Source: an uncultured Bacilli bacterium (GTDB lineage: Bacteria; Bacillota_I; Bacilli_A; RF39; UBA660). Taken from it: 17,665 nucleotides of DNA. Below, piece by piece: positions 6,452 through 14,440 of the stretch; the stretch's first letter is position 1, and every line of letters starts with the position of its first letter. The stretch is taken from the NCBI GenBank assembly GCA_934098345.1, contig CAKONX010000021.1, positions 1 to 17,665 of the forward strand, given 5' to 3'. Made by a program: the position numbers and the translations under genes. The notes beneath the pieces are model-generated. The model had not been told where the DNA came from, made no database searches, and saw nothing but the letters and a program-made list of their open reading frames with translations.

Positions 6452-7729
6452 TTATTTTTCTTCTAAAATATAACAACCATATACATTTATTTTTGATTTT
6501 TCTCTGATATTAAAGACTCTTTTAGTACATTTTATCAAATCGTATACATAAAATTTTTTATTTAACAATAGATTTTTTAAATCAATAATACATTCTTCGT
6601 TACATTCAATATAAAAAATTTTTTTAGATTTTGACCAAATTTTATAAACCTTCAAACTTTTTTCTTTTTTTAATTTTCTGGATAAAAATTTCCTTATGTT
6701 TTTTAGTTCATTAAATATAAATAGTGGATGCTTTAATAAATTTATTATTCTTTCAATTATTTTATTGATTTCGTGAGTATGCTTATCTGTACTATTGTTG
6801 TTATATTCTATGCTTAATTCTTCTGTTGACATTTCTTCAAATCCATCAAATTGAAAGTTAAGAATATTTGTGTTGTAAAAATCAATAATTCTTTCGTAAT
6901 TAGAATTTATAATTATATCGTCCCACCACCAACTCATTGCTGAATAAGTCAGTTTTAAAAAGTATGAACCCCATAATCCTGAGGTAAAATATAATTTGCT
7001 ACCATAATCATCTATATATGAATAATCAGAGTTTTTTGCATATTCACCAAAATATAAAATTTCTTTATAAGTTTTCATTGCGTATTGTAAATTTTCAAAT
7101 GCACTTTCGCTTGGAAAACTATAAAAATGAAGATCCACGTAACAATTTAACTTTTCTCTATACAAATCATATTTTTGGTAGTTTGAAATACTACACGTAA
7201 AAATATATTTCTGGTATTTTTTTGATAATATGTTAATTAACTTATTACACCAATTTATTAAAACATTATCATTACAATTAACCTGATCTATTTCATTCAT
7301 TATTTCAATAAACTTTATATTATTATATTCAATAATATTATCTAGCACATAATTTATATCTTCAACTAGAACATTATTAATTTTTTTAAAAAATGATGAT
7401 ACTTTTTTATCAATAGGTTGATATTTATTAAAATTCCATGAAAAGTTTTTATCATTAATATCTAAATAATTGATTTTATTAAAATCAGTGAAATTTAACA
7501 AAGATATTATTATATTAATATTTTTTGTTAAGGCATAATGAACAATATGTTTTAGTGTTATTACATCTTTTATATTATAAATACAATTTAATCCCCATTT
7601 ACTAAAAATAATTCTTATAATTTTTATCTTGTGTTTATCACACCAATCTATATAATCCACATATTTTTCTAAAGCATTGGAATCTGATGGATTCCAGCAA
7701 AAATTCATGCCGATGGTTGTATTCTTCAT
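6452..7729 (-). CDS. clan GH-A (GH5-like) TIM-barrel glycoside hydrolase-like protein
   Basis: A 425-residue protein that looks like a retaining glycosidase of clan GH-A. Seen: GMNFCWNP near the start (strand 1), IRIIFSKWG (38-46) with the strand-2 Arg, EIMNEID (142-148) with the acid/base candidate Glu146 after Asn, LHFYS (200-204), LYFGEYA (225-231) with the nucleophile candidate Glu229, and a Trp-rich strand-8 region (SWWWDD, 266-271). The basic C-terminal third ends in what looks like a small beta domain. Both catalytic Glu are present. No signal peptide or membrane helix is visible, so it seems cytosolic, unlike secreted glycan depolymerases. I chose the ATG at 7729, which has AAAGGTG at proper spacing; the GTG at 7738 overlaps the previous stop. 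It may trim lipid-linked intermediates or be a divergent binding protein. Confidence 0.7.
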   Translation of the reverse strand: MKNTTIGMNFCWNPSDSNALEKYVDYIDWCDKHKIKIIRIIFSKWGLNCIYNIKDVITLKHIVHYALTKNINIIISLLNFTDFNKINYLDINDKNFSWNFNKYQPIDKKVSSFFKKINNVLVEDINYVLDNIIEYNNIKFIEIMNEIDQVNCNDNVLINWCNKLINILSKKYQKYIFTCSISNYQKYDLYREKLNCYVDLHFYSFPSESAFENLQYAMKTYKEILYFGEYAKNSDYSYIDDYGSKLYFTSGLWGSYFLKLTYSAMSWWWDDIIINSNYERIIDFYNTNILNFQFDGFEEMSTEELSIEYNNNSTDKHTHEINKIIERIINLLKHPLFIFNELKNIRKFLSRKLKKEKSLKVYKIWSKSKKIFYIECNEECIIDLKNLLLNKKFYVYDLIKCTKRVFNIREKSKINVYGCYILEEK

Positions 7730-7734
7730 ATTTT

Positions 7735-9036
7735 TCACCTTTTTAAAGATAATACTCTATTTCTTATCAATTGTTTATCTTCATCTAACATATCAACAGC
7801 TGTTTTCAAAAGTTCATCTAAATAAAATTTCTCTTTACAACAGGTATTTTCGTTATATATATACTTTTGCCCAATGCATCCAGATAAACACATTGGATAC
7901 AATTTGCATTTTTGACATTTGTCAAAATATAATGTATTACACCAAATAATATAATTTTTACTAGAAAAGTCAATTCCACTATAAATATCTCCAATTTTAT
8001 TTAATTCATCATCTGGACACATTTGACATTTTGTAATTATACCAGCAGGTCCAATTACAAGTGAATCATCATTAGAAGCATAACAATTGTTCTTTTTATA
8101 TGTTAAAGGTAGTCCATTAACACCTTGAATATGATTATATTTCTTTAATAATTTGAAAAATTCAATTGAATAATTTCCTATTTGTCGCATTTCTATAAGT
8201 TCTTCTTTTGTTAAATTTTGATTTTTAGGTGTTTTAAAAACAACGCCTAAATATAATAGAAGATTTTTATTACCATGATGTTTTTTTAGTATTTCTTGAA
8301 CTAACAACATTGCATCATTAAAATTTTCCCTTGTTATATTAAATCTTATTTGCACGATTATATTTTTATTTAACAAGCAATCAATCATATCCAAATTATG
8401 CTGAAAGGCATCAAAATTCTTTATTTTATAGTCCTTACTTTTATTGTGTTGTTCTTTATTACCATCAAAAGCAAACTCTATTTTATTTAAATGCCAATTT
8501 TCTATTGCATACTCAATGTCATCTTTATCAAGCAGTGACAAATTAGTTGCTATACTTGCTTGATAACTTATGCCATTCTCATTACTGAACTCAATCAAAC
8601 TTTTAGATATTTTATCAATAATATCTCTACGAACTAATGGTTCTCCTCCAAACCAATATACTCTTATTTTCTTTTTTTCTTGGCTTTCTTGCTTAATGAA
8701 ATTTATTGTTTGCTCAACAACTTCATCACTCATATCATATCTTGGTGAATCATTTTCATAACAAAAAGAGCAATTAGCATTACATTTAGTAGTTGATAAA
8801 ATAGTAAAACGTTTATAATCTTTTTCTTTTGATAAATATTCACTTCGTTTATTAACAACTTCTTCAAATTCATTAAAATCATCAGCAACAAGAAAACCAT
8901 TTGATACCAAGTCAGAATAATGATTAGCAAACAAATTATCATAGTTGTCAAATGTAATTAGTTTCGAATTCTTAGTATTGTATATAAAATTCAAACCATT
9001 ATGTTGGAATTTTATATTATAAAATGATTCTTTCAT
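7735..9036 (-). CDS. radical SAM protein with full SPASM domain (peptide-maturase-like)
   Basis: A 433-residue radical SAM enzyme. The [4Fe-4S] SAM site is CNANCSFCY (Cys85, 89, 92), followed by GGEP (130-133), which contacts SAM. The C-terminal part has a Cys set typical of SPASM auxiliary clusters: Cys318, 337, 340, 374, 377, 383, 387 and 399/400. The first 80 residues resemble the N-terminal extension of RiPP (ribosomal peptide) maturases and anaerobic sulfatase-maturase relatives, in which a 'NGFLV' turn precedes the barrel. Known SPASM enzymes modify peptides or oxidise alcohols (as BtrN does on an aminocyclitol, with a shorter domain). The start has AGGAGG overlapping the SDR stop codon TAG, so the two are tightly coupled. 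The substrate is unknown, and no precursor peptide is encoded in the adjoining gaps. Confidence 0.92.
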   Translation of the reverse strand: MKESFYNIKFQHNGLNFIYNTKNSKLITFDNYDNLFANHYSDLVSNGFLVADDFNEFEEVVNKRSEYLSKEKDYKRFTILSTTKCNANCSFCYENDSPRYDMSDEVVEQTINFIKQESQEKKKIRVYWFGGEPLVRRDIIDKISKSLIEFSNENGISYQASIATNLSLLDKDDIEYAIENWHLNKIEFAFDGNKEQHNKSKDYKIKNFDAFQHNLDMIDCLLNKNIIVQIRFNITRENFNDAMLLVQEILKKHHGNKNLLLYLGVVFKTPKNQNLTKEELIEMRQIGNYSIEFFKLLKKYNHIQGVNGLPLTYKKNNCYASNDDSLVIGPAGIITKCQMCPDDELNKIGDIYSGIDFSSKNYIIWCNTLYFDKCQKCKLYPMCLSGCIGQKYIYNENTCCKEKFYLDELLKTAVDMLDEDKQLIRNRVLSLKR

Positions 9037-9045
9037 ATTGTCCTC

Positions 9046-9774
9046 CTATATTATAAGTGATAATCCACCATCAATCACTATACTCTCACCAGTAATATAT
9101 TTTGCATGATCAGATATTAAAAATAGTATCAAATCAGCAACTTCATCTGGTTTTCCATGTCTTTTCATGGGAATATTCATTGCAGCTTCATTTATCAATT
9201 TATTATTATTTAAATCTTTTCTTAGTAAAGGTGTATCAATAGAACCAGGTTCAACACAATTGACCCTTATATTACAAGATGCTAATTGATATGCCAATTC
9301 CTTTGAAATCATTTTAATAGCTGATTTTGATGAAGAATAATGAACTATATCTCTAATTATTTCAGTATGAATTGAGGTAACATTAACAATTGACTGATTA
9401 TTTATTGAAGTTAATTTCATTAATTTAATTATTTCTCTTTCTATAAAAAATATCGACTTCACAGTAGCATTATACATCTTATCCCATTGCATATAATCAA
9501 TATTATCAATAGTAACATTTTCTTGATATCCTATTGTATTAATAATAAATTTAACCATCAATTTTTGATTATTAATTTTTAACTTAATAAACTTTTTTGC
9601 ATTTTCAAAATCACTTAAATCTAACTGATAAAATTCATCTTTTTTATTCAATAAATCAACTGGTGATTTATCCAATATTATTAGCTTTAATTCAGGATAA
9701 CTATTCCTTATCTTTTGGTATGTTGCTTTGCCTATACCCGAAGCAGCCCCAAATAAAAATCCTATTTCTTGCAT
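9046..9774 (-). CDS. short-chain dehydrogenase/reductase (SDR, FabG-like)
   Basis: A 242-residue classical SDR using NAD(P)H. Seen: the cofactor loop GAASGIG (9-15), the acidic DKS after the second strand (35-37), a DLSD-type adenine-site motif (52-55), NTIG in place of NNAG (79-82), and the catalytic Ser134, Tyr146 and Lys150 (YSSSK). EPGSIDTPL (175-183) and TGESIVIDGG (228-237) complete the fold. Length and ending are those of FabG-like oxidoreductases. It lies between two radical SAM genes, with AAGGAG before its ATG and its stop inside the next ribosome site. In a glycan operon it most likely oxidises or reduces a sugar hydroxyl or keto group. Pairing with a radical SAM dehydrogenase to invert a stereocentre is a hypothesis. 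Confidence 0.93.
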   Translation of the reverse strand: MQEIGFLFGAASGIGKATYQKIRNSYPELKLIILDKSPVDLLNKKDEFYQLDLSDFENAKKFIKLKINNQKLMVKFIINTIGYQENVTIDNIDYMQWDKMYNATVKSIFFIEREIIKLMKLTSINNQSIVNVTSIHTEIIRDIVHYSSSKSAIKMISKELAYQLASCNIRVNCVEPGSIDTPLLRKDLNNNKLINEAAMNIPMKRHGKPDEVADLILFLISDHAKYITGESIVIDGGLSLII

Positions 9775-9792
9775 ATTGTCATCTCCTTACTA

Positions 9793-10872
9793 TTATCTTA
9801 TATAATCATTTGGTGATATTTCTTTTGGCGTTGATTCCCACTTGAATGATACTGGATTTGAATCTCCAGAGCAATATTTACACAACTCAACAGGTCTATC
9901 TATATATTTAAGAACTAATTTTCTGCTTTTAAAAGATGTTATTTCCTTATTTGTTTCTGGATAATTGTATTGAAATTTATTATTAAAAATATTAATAAAG
10001 ATTGATGGTGCACATCTACTTATAACACCATTATATATAATAATACATTTTTCACATTCCTTTGCCACATCTTCAAAGTCTGTTGATTCATTCTCATTTA
10101 AAATTTTATTAAATCTATCACCTAGTCTAAATATTTCATAACTTACACCATTTTTCATAAGTCTTGATTCAACCTCATTTATTCTCTTCATCATTGGTGG
10201 ATATAATGAAATTGAAATTGAAATATTTAACCTTGACAACTCTTTTAAAAATTCTTCTGATTTTGATAATAATAATATTCCATTTGTTATTATTTTCATG
10301 TTTGAATATGGATATATTTGTTTTGTATATTTAATATAGTCTAAAATATCATCACACAGCAAAGGTTCTCCACCTAAAAATCTAAACTCAAATATTTTAA
10401 AACCTAATTTATTAATATTATTAATATCTTTTTTGTATTGTTCTAAATCATAAAATTTTTCTTCGGCTTGTAGGTTTGAAAAATGATAACATCTATTACA
10501 TTTTAAATTACAATGTATTGCAATTGGTATTTGAATTTTATCAATCCAATAATAGTCTAAATAATTTGATATAACACAATCAATATTATCAACTTTGCTA
10601 GTATATATATAGCTAAGCTTATTTATGTCATATATATATACATTTTTTTTATCAAAATTTAGTGAAGTAATTATCAATTCTCTCTTTTTTTCGTTTAGTG
10701 ATGATGGTAACACCAAAATCGAATGTTCTAATTCTTTATTTGTGATATTTAAATCTTCATAATTATTAAAGTATATTTTAGTATACATATCATATACTTT
10801 TGCAAAAGTAAGATTTAAAAAGTCACTAAATTCATCTTTCTCATTATCTATCATTACTATTGCATTTTGCAT
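9793..10872 (-). CDS. radical SAM protein with N-terminal extension
   Basis: A 359-residue radical SAM protein. The cluster motif is CNLKCNRCY (Cys121, 125, 128) with GGEP (167-170) after it. About 110 residues of unassigned domain come first; they are rich in beta/alpha segments but lack a glycine-rich nucleotide loop. Further Cys at 273, 276, 287, 331 and 334 (CEKC, CAP, CKYC) suggest a twitch/SPASM-type auxiliary cluster, with a closing FKWES. Related proteins occur in capsule and lipopolysaccharide loci, mostly without known function. The ATG at 10872 is preceded by GGAGG at 5 nt spacing; the ATG at 10884 would overlap that site. It overlaps the end of the acyltransferase gene by 29 nt, so translation is coupled. 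Confidence 0.88.
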   Translation of the reverse strand: MQNAIVMIDNEKDEFSDFLNLTFAKVYDMYTKIYFNNYEDLNITNKELEHSILVLPSSLNEKKRELIITSLNFDKKNVYIYDINKLSYIYTSKVDNIDCVISNYLDYYWIDKIQIPIAIHCNLKCNRCYHFSNLQAEEKFYDLEQYKKDINNINKLGFKIFEFRFLGGEPLLCDDILDYIKYTKQIYPYSNMKIITNGILLLSKSEEFLKELSRLNISISISLYPPMMKRINEVESRLMKNGVSYEIFRLGDRFNKILNENESTDFEDVAKECEKCIIIYNGVISRCAPSIFINIFNNKFQYNYPETNKEITSFKSRKLVLKYIDRPVELCKYCSGDSNPVSFKWESTPKEISPNDYIR

Positions 10873-11902
10873 GATTACCTCCATTATTACGTTTAATTAT
10901 TATACATAGAAATTTTTTTATAAGTTGTTTTGCTTGTTTTACTAATCCTCTAAATGATATTTTTATTTTTACAAAAACATTTGGGTTTATATAAATATTG
11001 TAATTTTTTGAATTTTCTATGCTAAAATGTTTTTTTAATAAACTATTTCCTCTTGAAAAGTCAAAAACATTATATTCTTTATTCTTCAAATAATTTAACA
11101 AATGATATATTACCAATTTACCTGGCTGAAAACGACTATATTCCTTATCAAATGCCATATGATATGCCATAAAATTACTAGGAGTGGCTATCAATCCAAT
11201 CATGTGAGCTATTGGAATATTATTATAATATAAAATACAAAGCATACTATAATCAGTTTTAGAAATATTTCTAAATAATTCTCTTGCTTTCTCATCAACA
11301 AATAAAGCTTTGCTCTTTTTTATTTTATTGCTTCTACTTTCTATGTCAAAAATTATATCTATGTAATCTTGTACATCTTTTCTAGATATAACTTTAAATG
11401 ATAAGTTGTTATTTTTTCTCAATATACTTTCGATATGCCTTTTCTCTTTTCTTTTAATAACAAAATCTAAATCCTGGTTTAAGGAAACAAATGGATTATC
11501 TGAAGCAAATTCTGTAATACACTTTTGCTCATTTATACAATTTATATTAAAATTGCATTCTAATAAAGTAATTGTTTTTTTATTTTCTATACAATATTTC
11601 TCTAAGGTTTTAATAATTTCTTTTATATCACCATTATATAGAAAAGAAACTTTATCTAAATATCTTCCACCTATAACTACCAAATTTTTAAAGGGCATTT
11701 TTATTAAAGGCAAAATAAATTGTATTGAATTGTTATTATAACCTTTTAATATACTATATTGATGACTTTGATAAACTGAAATATAATTTTGAAACCACCA
11801 TAAAGAATTAAAATAATTTCGGTTAGCATTTTGTTGCCATAGTTTTTTCCATTCCTCTTTTGTTTTAGTATCAAGTTTATCTATTTCTTTTATAATTAAC
11901 AT
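10844..11902 (-). CDS. FemAB/BioF2-like GNAT-superfamily acyltransferase
   Basis: A 352-residue protein of the Acetyltransf_6 (BioF2-like, CelD/FemAB-related) group. The recognisable domain is about 150-295: basic KRKEKRHIES (150-159), a helix with FDIESR (185-190), YNNIPIAHMIG (226-236), where the acyl-donor strand is expected, FQPGKLVIYHLL (258-269), and the closing FDFSRG (280-285) before a Lys-rich KKHF. Such proteins transfer acyl or aminoacyl groups in the cytosol, and in exopolysaccharide loci they are thought to decorate sugars. Residues 1-145 form the degenerate first half usual for the family. GAGG lies 10 nt before the ATG, and the gene overlaps the end of the GT2 gene by 26 nt. 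Whether the donor is acetyl-CoA or aminoacyl-tRNA is not evident. Confidence 0.8.
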   Translation of the reverse strand: MLIIKEIDKLDTKTKEEWKKLWQQNANRNYFNSLWWFQNYISVYQSHQYSILKGYNNNSIQFILPLIKMPFKNLVVIGGRYLDKVSFLYNGDIKEIIKTLEKYCIENKKTITLLECNFNINCINEQKCITEFASDNPFVSLNQDLDFVIKRKEKRHIESILRKNNNLSFKVISRKDVQDYIDIIFDIESRSNKIKKSKALFVDEKARELFRNISKTDYSMLCILYYNNIPIAHMIGLIATPSNFMAYHMAFDKEYSRFQPGKLVIYHLLNYLKNKEYNVFDFSRGNSLLKKHFSIENSKNYNIYINPNVFVKIKISFRGLVKQAKQLIKKFLCIIIKRNNGGNHAKCNSNDR

Positions 11903-12707
11903 AGCTCTTATACCTCACAATATCATAAATATTCGTCAAATCACTACTTTTTTTCTTCAACGCTATAAATAATTTATACTTAATAAGTTTTAAGATGAGT
12001 CTTATTTTGTGATATTTTTTATCTAATAGATAATCGCTCTTTCCCTGAATTTCTATTCTTTTTATAGTATTTTCATAATTACCATTCCAGTAATGAATAA
12101 CATATAATTTAGGATCATATATTATATTAATGTCATTTTTTCGTGCTATATCCTGTATTAAAACATCTTCATTAGCACCTAATTTACTACCGTCATGACC
12201 GAAATTATTATTAAATCCATTTACTTTGTTGAAAGTTTCTTTTGTCATAACTAATAGACATCCACCCAAATATTTATATTTTGGTAATATTTTTTTATCA
12301 TCACCAAAATCTTTCATTCCAGCAATATATTGATATTTAATAGGTAAAAACTTAGGAATTTCCTTTGGAATTATTTTACCACCAACTATTGCTTTCAATG
12401 ATTTATTGTTAGCATAGCTATTTAAAGCCTTGAAAAACGAAGATTTGGGTATTATATCATCATCTAAAAACACTAATAACTCATTAGAAGCTTCCTTCGC
12501 ACCTCTGTTTCTTGCATTACTTAATCCTGTTTTTTCTTCATGATAATAATGAATTGCTTTATTCTCCTTATATTGCTGCAATGCTTTATTTTCACTATTA
12601 TCAATAAGAATTATTTCATTTCCATTAAGATGTTTTATTAAAGAATTTAATAATTCATTCAATTTTCTTGATTTTCCTATTGAAGAAATTATATATGATA
12701 CTTTCAT
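11877..12707 (-). CDS. GT2 family glycosyltransferase
   Basis: A 276-residue inverting glycosyltransferase of GT-A fold. SYIISSIG begins the Rossmann half, LIDNS (34-38) binds the nucleotide, GLSNARNRG (61-69) is the family signature, LDDD (81-84) is the metal-binding DxD, and NEDV (179-182) holds the catalytic base candidate. GGCLLV (148-153) precedes the acceptor region. The last 80 residues are basic and moderately hydrophobic without a clear transmembrane span, so the enzyme is probably peripheral at the inner membrane, acting on the lipid-linked glycan. Its ribosome site TAGGTG begins with the stop codon of the preceding radical SAM gene. Sugar specificity is unknown. Confidence 0.93.
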   Translation of the reverse strand: MKVSYIISSIGKSRKLNELLNSLIKHLNGNEIILIDNSENKALQQYKENKAIHYYHEEKTGLSNARNRGAKEASNELLVFLDDDIIPKSSFFKALNSYANNKSLKAIVGGKIIPKEIPKFLPIKYQYIAGMKDFGDDKKILPKYKYLGGCLLVMTKETFNKVNGFNNNFGHDGSKLGANEDVLIQDIARKNDINIIYDPKLYVIHYWNGNYENTIKRIEIQGKSDYLLDKKYHKIRLILKLIKYKLFIALKKKSSDLTNIYDIVRYKSYVNYKRNR

Positions 12708-12718
12708 ATTGATTTCAC

Positions 12719-13756
12719 CTAACCTTTATGATTTTCAACACACTTTTCGCAGTATTTCGTTACTACAGGATCATTAATAAATTTTTTTCGCATTTGTTGC
12801 ATATAAACATTATTCCAAATATCTTCCTTATCATTTATATTTCCATATTCACTAGATGGATTAATAACTCTTCCACAACTTCCCATGTTTCCATAAGCAT
12901 CAAATGATAAATTTTTAAAATACCAGTCACAATTTTTACAATAATTACTTTTGGTGATTTTGTGTGGTAAATTTGTCTTTGTACGAATATTTGATTTTGC
13001 ATAATTATATAACTCATCTATCTTATCATTAAAATCATCTAAATCTGTTAATGCGTCTTTAATATCAAAATCTATGTATCTATGTAAATCAATTCTATCT
13101 ACATTCAAATTATCACAAAACTTTAAAAATTCATAACTACTGTTCATAAACTGATGACTGCAAACACCACTAACTACAATTTCTGCTTTTGATTTATACT
13201 TCTTTTTAGCTTCAACAAGTTTTTTTATATTTGATACTGTTTTATCAAATATAACACTTTTAACCTTACATATTGAACTATATTCTTCTGAGTTTGATGC
13301 ATTTAAACTTATAGATATTTGATTTAACATTTTTTCTTTCATTAAAAATTCAATTAAATCATCATTTAATAAAGTTCCATTTGTAATAATATTTATTTTC
13401 TTTTTGTTTTTAGATGTTAATTTTATTATTTCTTTAAATTGTGGATGAAGTAGTGGCTCTCCTACACCACCTAACATTACAAAAACTGATTCTGGGAACT
13501 TCTTATATATTTTTTCAAGCATATCTAAGCTTATAAATTTTTTGCTAAGTTGTTTTTGATACTCAAAGTCATTATTTTTTCCAGAATGATGAGGACACAT
13601 TTCGCATCTTAAATTGCATAAATCTGATACATAAATAAGCAACCAAATAGGTCTATAATTTAAAATTGTATCCTTTTTATTACTCTTTTTGTATAAGTAA
13701 TAATTGTAAATTTGTTTAATACTAAATCCATACTTCAAGTTTTTTAAATTCACCAT
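12719..13756 (-). CDS. radical SAM protein with SPASM/twitch-type C-terminus
   Basis: A 345-residue radical SAM enzyme. CNLRCEMCP (Cys47, 51, 54) binds the SAM cluster, GGVGEP (96-101) is a variant GGEP, and ITNGTLL (124-130) and ISLNAS (149-154) follow as in MoaA-like barrels. C-terminal Cys at 273, 276, 294, 336 and 339, with 'SFDAYGNMGSCG' and 'GNI' preceding the last pair, give a short SPASM/twitch region that can hold one auxiliary cluster. This arrangement is common in small-molecule and sugar-modifying family members such as the BtrN group. I prefer the ATG at 13756, with AGGTG six nt upstream; the GTG at 13765 lies within that site. It sits between the deacetylase and GT2 genes. The substrate is unknown. 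Confidence 0.9.
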   Translation of the reverse strand: MVNLKNLKYGFSIKQIYNYYLYKKSNKKDTILNYRPIWLLIYVSDLCNLRCEMCPHHSGKNNDFEYQKQLSKKFISLDMLEKIYKKFPESVFVMLGGVGEPLLHPQFKEIIKLTSKNKKKINIITNGTLLNDDLIEFLMKEKMLNQISISLNASNSEEYSSICKVKSVIFDKTVSNIKKLVEAKKKYKSKAEIVVSGVCSHQFMNSSYEFLKFCDNLNVDRIDLHRYIDFDIKDALTDLDDFNDKIDELYNYAKSNIRTKTNLPHKITKSNYCKNCDWYFKNLSFDAYGNMGSCGRVINPSSEYGNINDKEDIWNNVYMQQMRKKFINDPVVTKYCEKCVENHKG

Positions 13757-13765
13757 TTTTTTCAC

Positions 13766-14440
13766 CTACCTATCCAAATAGTTTTGATTCAAAACTTTTC
13801 TTTTTATAAAAGCTAAATGTAAATAAATATTTCCTAATTTTGAAACGAATAATTTATATTTATTAAAATTTAAATAACCATTAATACATATTCTAGGAAT
13901 TTCTTGTTTGTTAAATGATTTGTTAACATGAAAAGGTAATACTGTCATTCCATAATCAAAACCAGAATTTGACATTTCTTCTTTCACAGTATTATTATAT
14001 TTTCCCATTGGATAAACCAAAATTTTCTTTAATATATAAGATTTAGTAACAGTCAATTCCTTTTTTAATACCAAAGTTGATAAGGTCGATAAATCCAAAT
14101 GACTTTTTGTATGAAAGTAGAACTGTGCATACTTTAATCTTTTAAGTTCTGGCTCTGTCAAAAATCCTTTTTTACCAATATTGTCTTCTATGATAGCTAA
14201 AGAATATTTTATAGAATTTTGTTCTAAATATTCTATAGCAGGTTTTATGGATTTTAAACCATCATCAAACATAACCATAATATTATTTCCAGTTGTAGCA
14301 TTTATAAATTCGTCAAAATGGCAAAAGTTGAATTTTTTTCTTTTTAAATACTTTAATTGCATTAAGAACATATTCATTGGAACTTCCATAAATTTATCTG
14401 AATTGCCAATTCCGTGATATACAGTAATAATTCTCTTCAT
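13766..14440 (-). CDS. NodB-type polysaccharide deacetylase
   Basis: A 224-residue protein of carbohydrate esterase family 4 that should remove N- or O-acetyl groups from a glycan. Motif 1 is MFDDG (57-61, Asp59 and Asp60), motif 2 is HTKSH (110-114), giving the metal-binding His110 and His114, and motif 3 is YPMGKY (143-148). VYHGIG at 7-12 resembles the family's opening strand. It lacks a signal peptide or anchor and is compact, so it probably acts inside the cell on a lipid-linked precursor, unlike secreted peptidoglycan deacetylases. Its ATG shares one base with the GT4 stop (TAATG), with GGTG upstream. Position between glycosyltransferases supports a tailoring role. Confidence 0.85.
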   Translation of the reverse strand: MKRIITVYHGIGNSDKFMEVPMNMFLMQLKYLKRKKFNFCHFDEFINATTGNNIMVMFDDGLKSIKPAIEYLEQNSIKYSLAIIEDNIGKKGFLTEPELKRLKYAQFYFHTKSHLDLSTLSTLVLKKELTVTKSYILKKILVYPMGKYNNTVKEEMSNSGFDYGMTVLPFHVNKSFNKQEIPRICINGYLNFNKYKLFVSKLGNIYLHLAFIKRKVLNQNYLDR

